In this document: piece by piece, positions 62,283 through 64,000 of the stretch
Layout of the letters: each line of letters begins with the position of its first letter
Numbering within the stretch: the first letter of the stretch is position 1
Notes under the pieces: generated by a model
The model's database searches: none
What the model was told of the DNA's origin: nothing
What the model saw: the letters and a program-made list of their open reading frames with translations, nothing else
Program-made: the position numbers and the translations under genes
From: Kitasatospora paranensis
GTDB lineage: Bacteria; Actinomycetota; Actinomycetes; Streptomycetales; Streptomycetaceae
DNA: 64,000 nt
Reading direction: 5' to 3'
Assembly (NCBI RefSeq): GCF_039544005.1
Contig: NZ_BAABKV010000001.1
Location: 2,542,001-2,606,000 of the forward strand

Positions 62283-62730
62283 TCAGCCCTGCTGCTGGTA
62301 GTCCCAGGCCGGCTGCTGGTGGACGGCCTGCTGCGGCACCACCGGCTGCGGCTGCTGGTAGGCCTGCTGCTGGGCCCACTGCTGGTCGGCGGCCTGCTGG
62401 TACGCCTGCTGCTGGTCGGCGGCCTGCTGGTGCGCCTGCTGCTGGGCGGCGTACGGGTCCTGGTACTGGCCGTAGGCCGCGTACGGGTCCTGCGCGTAGG
62501 GGGCCTGCGCGTACTGCTGCTGCGCGTACTGGGCCTGCGCGTACTGCTGCTGGTCGTACTCCGGCTGCCCGTACTGGGCCTGGGCGTACTGCTGCTGCGT
62601 GTACTGCTGCTGGGTGTACTGCTGCTGGGTGTACTGCTGGGCGTAGGCGTCCTGCCCGTACGGGGCCTGGGCGTACTGCTGCTGGGTGTACTGCTGCTGG
62701 GCGTAGGCGTCCTGGTGGCCGGGCTCGGGC
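62283..62730 (-). repeat. Internal codon repeats encoding the Q/Y-rich tail
   Basis: The coding strand repeats the 12-nt unit for Gln-Tyr-(Thr/Ala)-Gln many times, with runs of CAGCAGCAG. The longest uninterrupted array spans about 62580-62660. Such arrays are prone to copy-number change. Confidence 0.7.
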
Positions 62731-63221
62731 TGCCGGGCCCACGGCTCGTCCCCGTAGGAGGCGGTGAGCGGGTCATCGGTGTAGACACCGTCCGCGGCGA
62801 TCTCCTCGACCTCCTCGAAGCCGGCGCCGGGCTCCTCGGGCTCGACCGGTCCGACGACGCCGACGGTCGCGGCGGGGGCGGCCGGGGCCGGTGCGCCGGT
62901 ACTGCCGGTGGCCGCGCTGAGCAGCGGAACCCGGGCGAGCGGGCCGGGCAGGCCGCCGTCGGCCGTGCGCAGCGACCAGCCGGCGACGGCGCCCCGCTTG
63001 ACGGAGAGGGTGACGAAGGCCTGGCCGAGCGCGAAGGCGGCCGCACCGACGCCTATGACCAGCACCGACTGCAGTTGCATGCCGGCGACGACGGTGAGGA
63101 AGCCGGCCAGGGCCGCGGCGCGCCAGACCACCGGGGCGCGGTTCTGCAGCAGGAGTTCGGCGGCCAGCCAGAGGGCGACGACCGCCAACGCGGTGTCCAG
63201 CAGCAGGTGTCCGATGCCCAT
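62283..63221 (-). CDS. Membrane protein with long glutamine/tyrosine-rich repeat tail
   Basis: 312 residues. Two or three N-terminal helices (LDTALAVVALWLAAELLL; LAGFLTVVAGMQL; VLVIGVGAAAFALGQA) are followed by an acidic linker (PEEPGAGFEEVEE). Residues about 165-312 consist of Gln, Tyr and Ala with units such as QYTQQQYTQQQY and AYAQQQ. The tail is predicted to be cytoplasmic and disordered. No enzymatic domain is seen. It lies between the CrtI-like gene (converging) and metF. Confidence 0.8.
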   Translation of the reverse strand: MGIGHLLLDTALAVVALWLAAELLLQNRAPVVWRAAALAGFLTVVAGMQLQSVLVIGVGAAAFALGQAFVTLSVKRGAVAGWSLRTADGGLPGPLARVPLLSAATGSTGAPAPAAPAATVGVVGPVEPEEPGAGFEEVEEIAADGVYTDDPLTASYGDEPWARQPEPGHQDAYAQQQYTQQQYAQAPYGQDAYAQQYTQQQYTQQQYTQQQYAQAQYGQPEYDQQQYAQAQYAQQQYAQAPYAQDPYAAYGQYQDPYAAQQQAHQQAADQQQAYQQAADQQWAQQQAYQQPQPVVPQQAVHQQPAWDYQQQG

Positions 63222-63332
63222 CCCTGCTACCTCCAGTGGCGCGGCCGCGTGTGCGGGCGACTGTACAGGCTTGCGGCGGACAGCACCGCATCGCTCGCGG
63301 CCGGCTGCGGCCGGCCCTGCGCGGCCGGTGCC

Positions 63333-64000
63333 TCAGCGCTGGTGGAGGCCGAGGTTCTGGTAGATCTCCAGGGTCGCGGTGGAGTGGTTGAGGGTGATGA
63401 AGTGCAGGCCGGGAGCGCCCTCGGCGAGCAGTCGCTCGGCCATCGCGGTGGCGTGGTCGATGCCGACGGCGCGCACCGCGTCCGGGTCCTCGGCGACCGC
63501 GCGGAAGCGGTCCACCAGGTCGGGCGGGAAGTCCGAGCCGGACAGCTGCGGGAAGCGCTCCAGCTGGCGGATGTTGGTGACCGGCATGATCTCCGGGATG
63601 ACCGGCGTCCCGCAGCCGGCCGCGGCGAGCCGGTCGCGCAGCCGCAGGTAGTCCTCGACCTCGAAGAACATCTGGGTGATCGCGTAGTCGGCGCCGGCGC
63701 GGCACTTGGCGACGAAGTGCCGGATGTCGTCGTCCCAGTTGTCGGAGCGCGGGTGCATCTGCGGGAAGGCGGCCACGCCGACGCAGAAGTCGCCGATCCC
63801 CTTGATCAGCTCGACCAGCTCGTAGGCGTAGGTGACGCCCTCGGGGTGGCGGACCCACTCGCCCATCGGGTCGCCGGGCGGGTCGCCGCGCACCGCGAGG
63901 ACGTTGCGCACGCCCTGGTCGGCGTACTGGCCGATGATGTTGCGCAGCTCCGCGACCGAGTGCTCGACGGCGGTGAGGTGGGCGACGGGGGTCAGCGTCG
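63333..64000 (-). CDS. metF: 5,10-methylenetetrahydrofolate reductase (5' end beyond window)
   Basis: At least 222 residues are visible; the start lies outside the window. FAD/folate motifs include [55 protein letters not shown] and [19 protein letters not shown] at the C-terminus. It reduces methylene-THF to methyl-THF for methionine synthesis. Upstream residues ([15 protein letters not shown]) confirm that the gene continues. Confidence 0.94.
   Translation of the reverse strand, partial: TLTPVAHLTAVEHSVAELRNIIGQYADQGVRNVLAVRGDPPGDPMGEWVRHPEGVTYAYELVELIKGIGDFCVGVAAFPQMHPRSDNWDDDIRHFVAKCRAGADYAITQMFFEVEDYLRLRDRLAAAGCGTPVIPEIMPVTNIRQLERFPQLSGSDFPPDLVDRFRAVAEDPDAVRAVGIDHATAMAERLLAEGAPGLHFITLNHSTATLEIYQNLGLHQR

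Noticed and set aside
62580..62700. Minisatellite or CRISPR in non-coding DNA
   Set aside because: It lies within an intact reading frame and encodes the Q/Y-rich tail.

Overview
This is a high-GC actinobacterial chromosome segment, almost certainly from the Streptomycetaceae (Streptomyces or Kitasatospora). The evidence is the third-position GC bias (which creates long antisense shadow reading frames), frequent GTG/TTG starts, and gene order. It carries dnaE, rluD, lspA, a DksA-type gene, ileS, divIVA, yggT, sepF, yggS, pgeF, ftsZ, ftsQ, murG, ftsW, murD, mraY, murF, murE, ftsI, ftsL and rsmH in the classic streptomycete division and cell-wall (dcw) order. It is core-genome sequence: I see no prophage, transposase, CRISPR array, tRNA or rRNA.

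Layout. 1-6.2 kb: a secreted protein, asd, a DapA-family lyase divergent from a LysR regulator, a methyltransferase, a solitary PemK/MazF-like protein and an RDD membrane protein. 6.2-13.9 kb: dnaE, a small membrane protein, a DUF2252 protein, an unrecognised protein, DUF3052 and a dienelactone hydrolase. 13.9-24.6 kb: a secreted M9 collagenase, a Tat-exported PhoD phosphatase, a large RING plus TerD-like protein, and an ABC system whose ATPase is fused behind a membrane-anchored alpha/beta hydrolase. 24.7-29 kb: methyltransferase, small anchored protein, GNAT, rluD, lspA and the DksA/TraR protein. 29-51 kb: ileS behind a translational T-box leader, then the dcw cluster. 51-64 kb: carbonic anhydrase, the MoxR/DUF58/transglutaminase cassette, DUF3040, a methyltransferase, a HEPN protein, DUF4126, a CrtI-like oxidoreductase, a membrane protein with a glutamine/tyrosine-rich tail, and metF running off the end.

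How it works together. The dcw genes make the lipid II pathway (MurE, MurF, MraY, MurD, MurG), the septal synthase (FtsW, FtsI, FtsQ, FtsL) and the Z-ring (FtsZ, SepF) with the polar organiser DivIVA. Many junctions are ATGA or GTGA overlaps, which implies translational coupling. A TTGACT-16-TAGGCT promoter upstream of rsmH probably drives the cluster, and ftsZ has its own leader with a perfect inverted repeat and two GACAC motifs.

Most important caveat: eleven genes, including essential ileS, murD, ftsQ and ftsZ, carry single-base frameshifts, most of them a missing base in a G or C run. Each resolves to a normal-length protein when one base is restored. I read these as consensus-sequence errors and annotate the genes as whole. 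Strongest follow-up items are the RING/TerD protein, the hydrolase-ABC fusion, the ileS T-box, the Q/Y-rich tail, and the recurrent TANNNT-6/8 nt-start pattern that predicts leaderless mRNAs.
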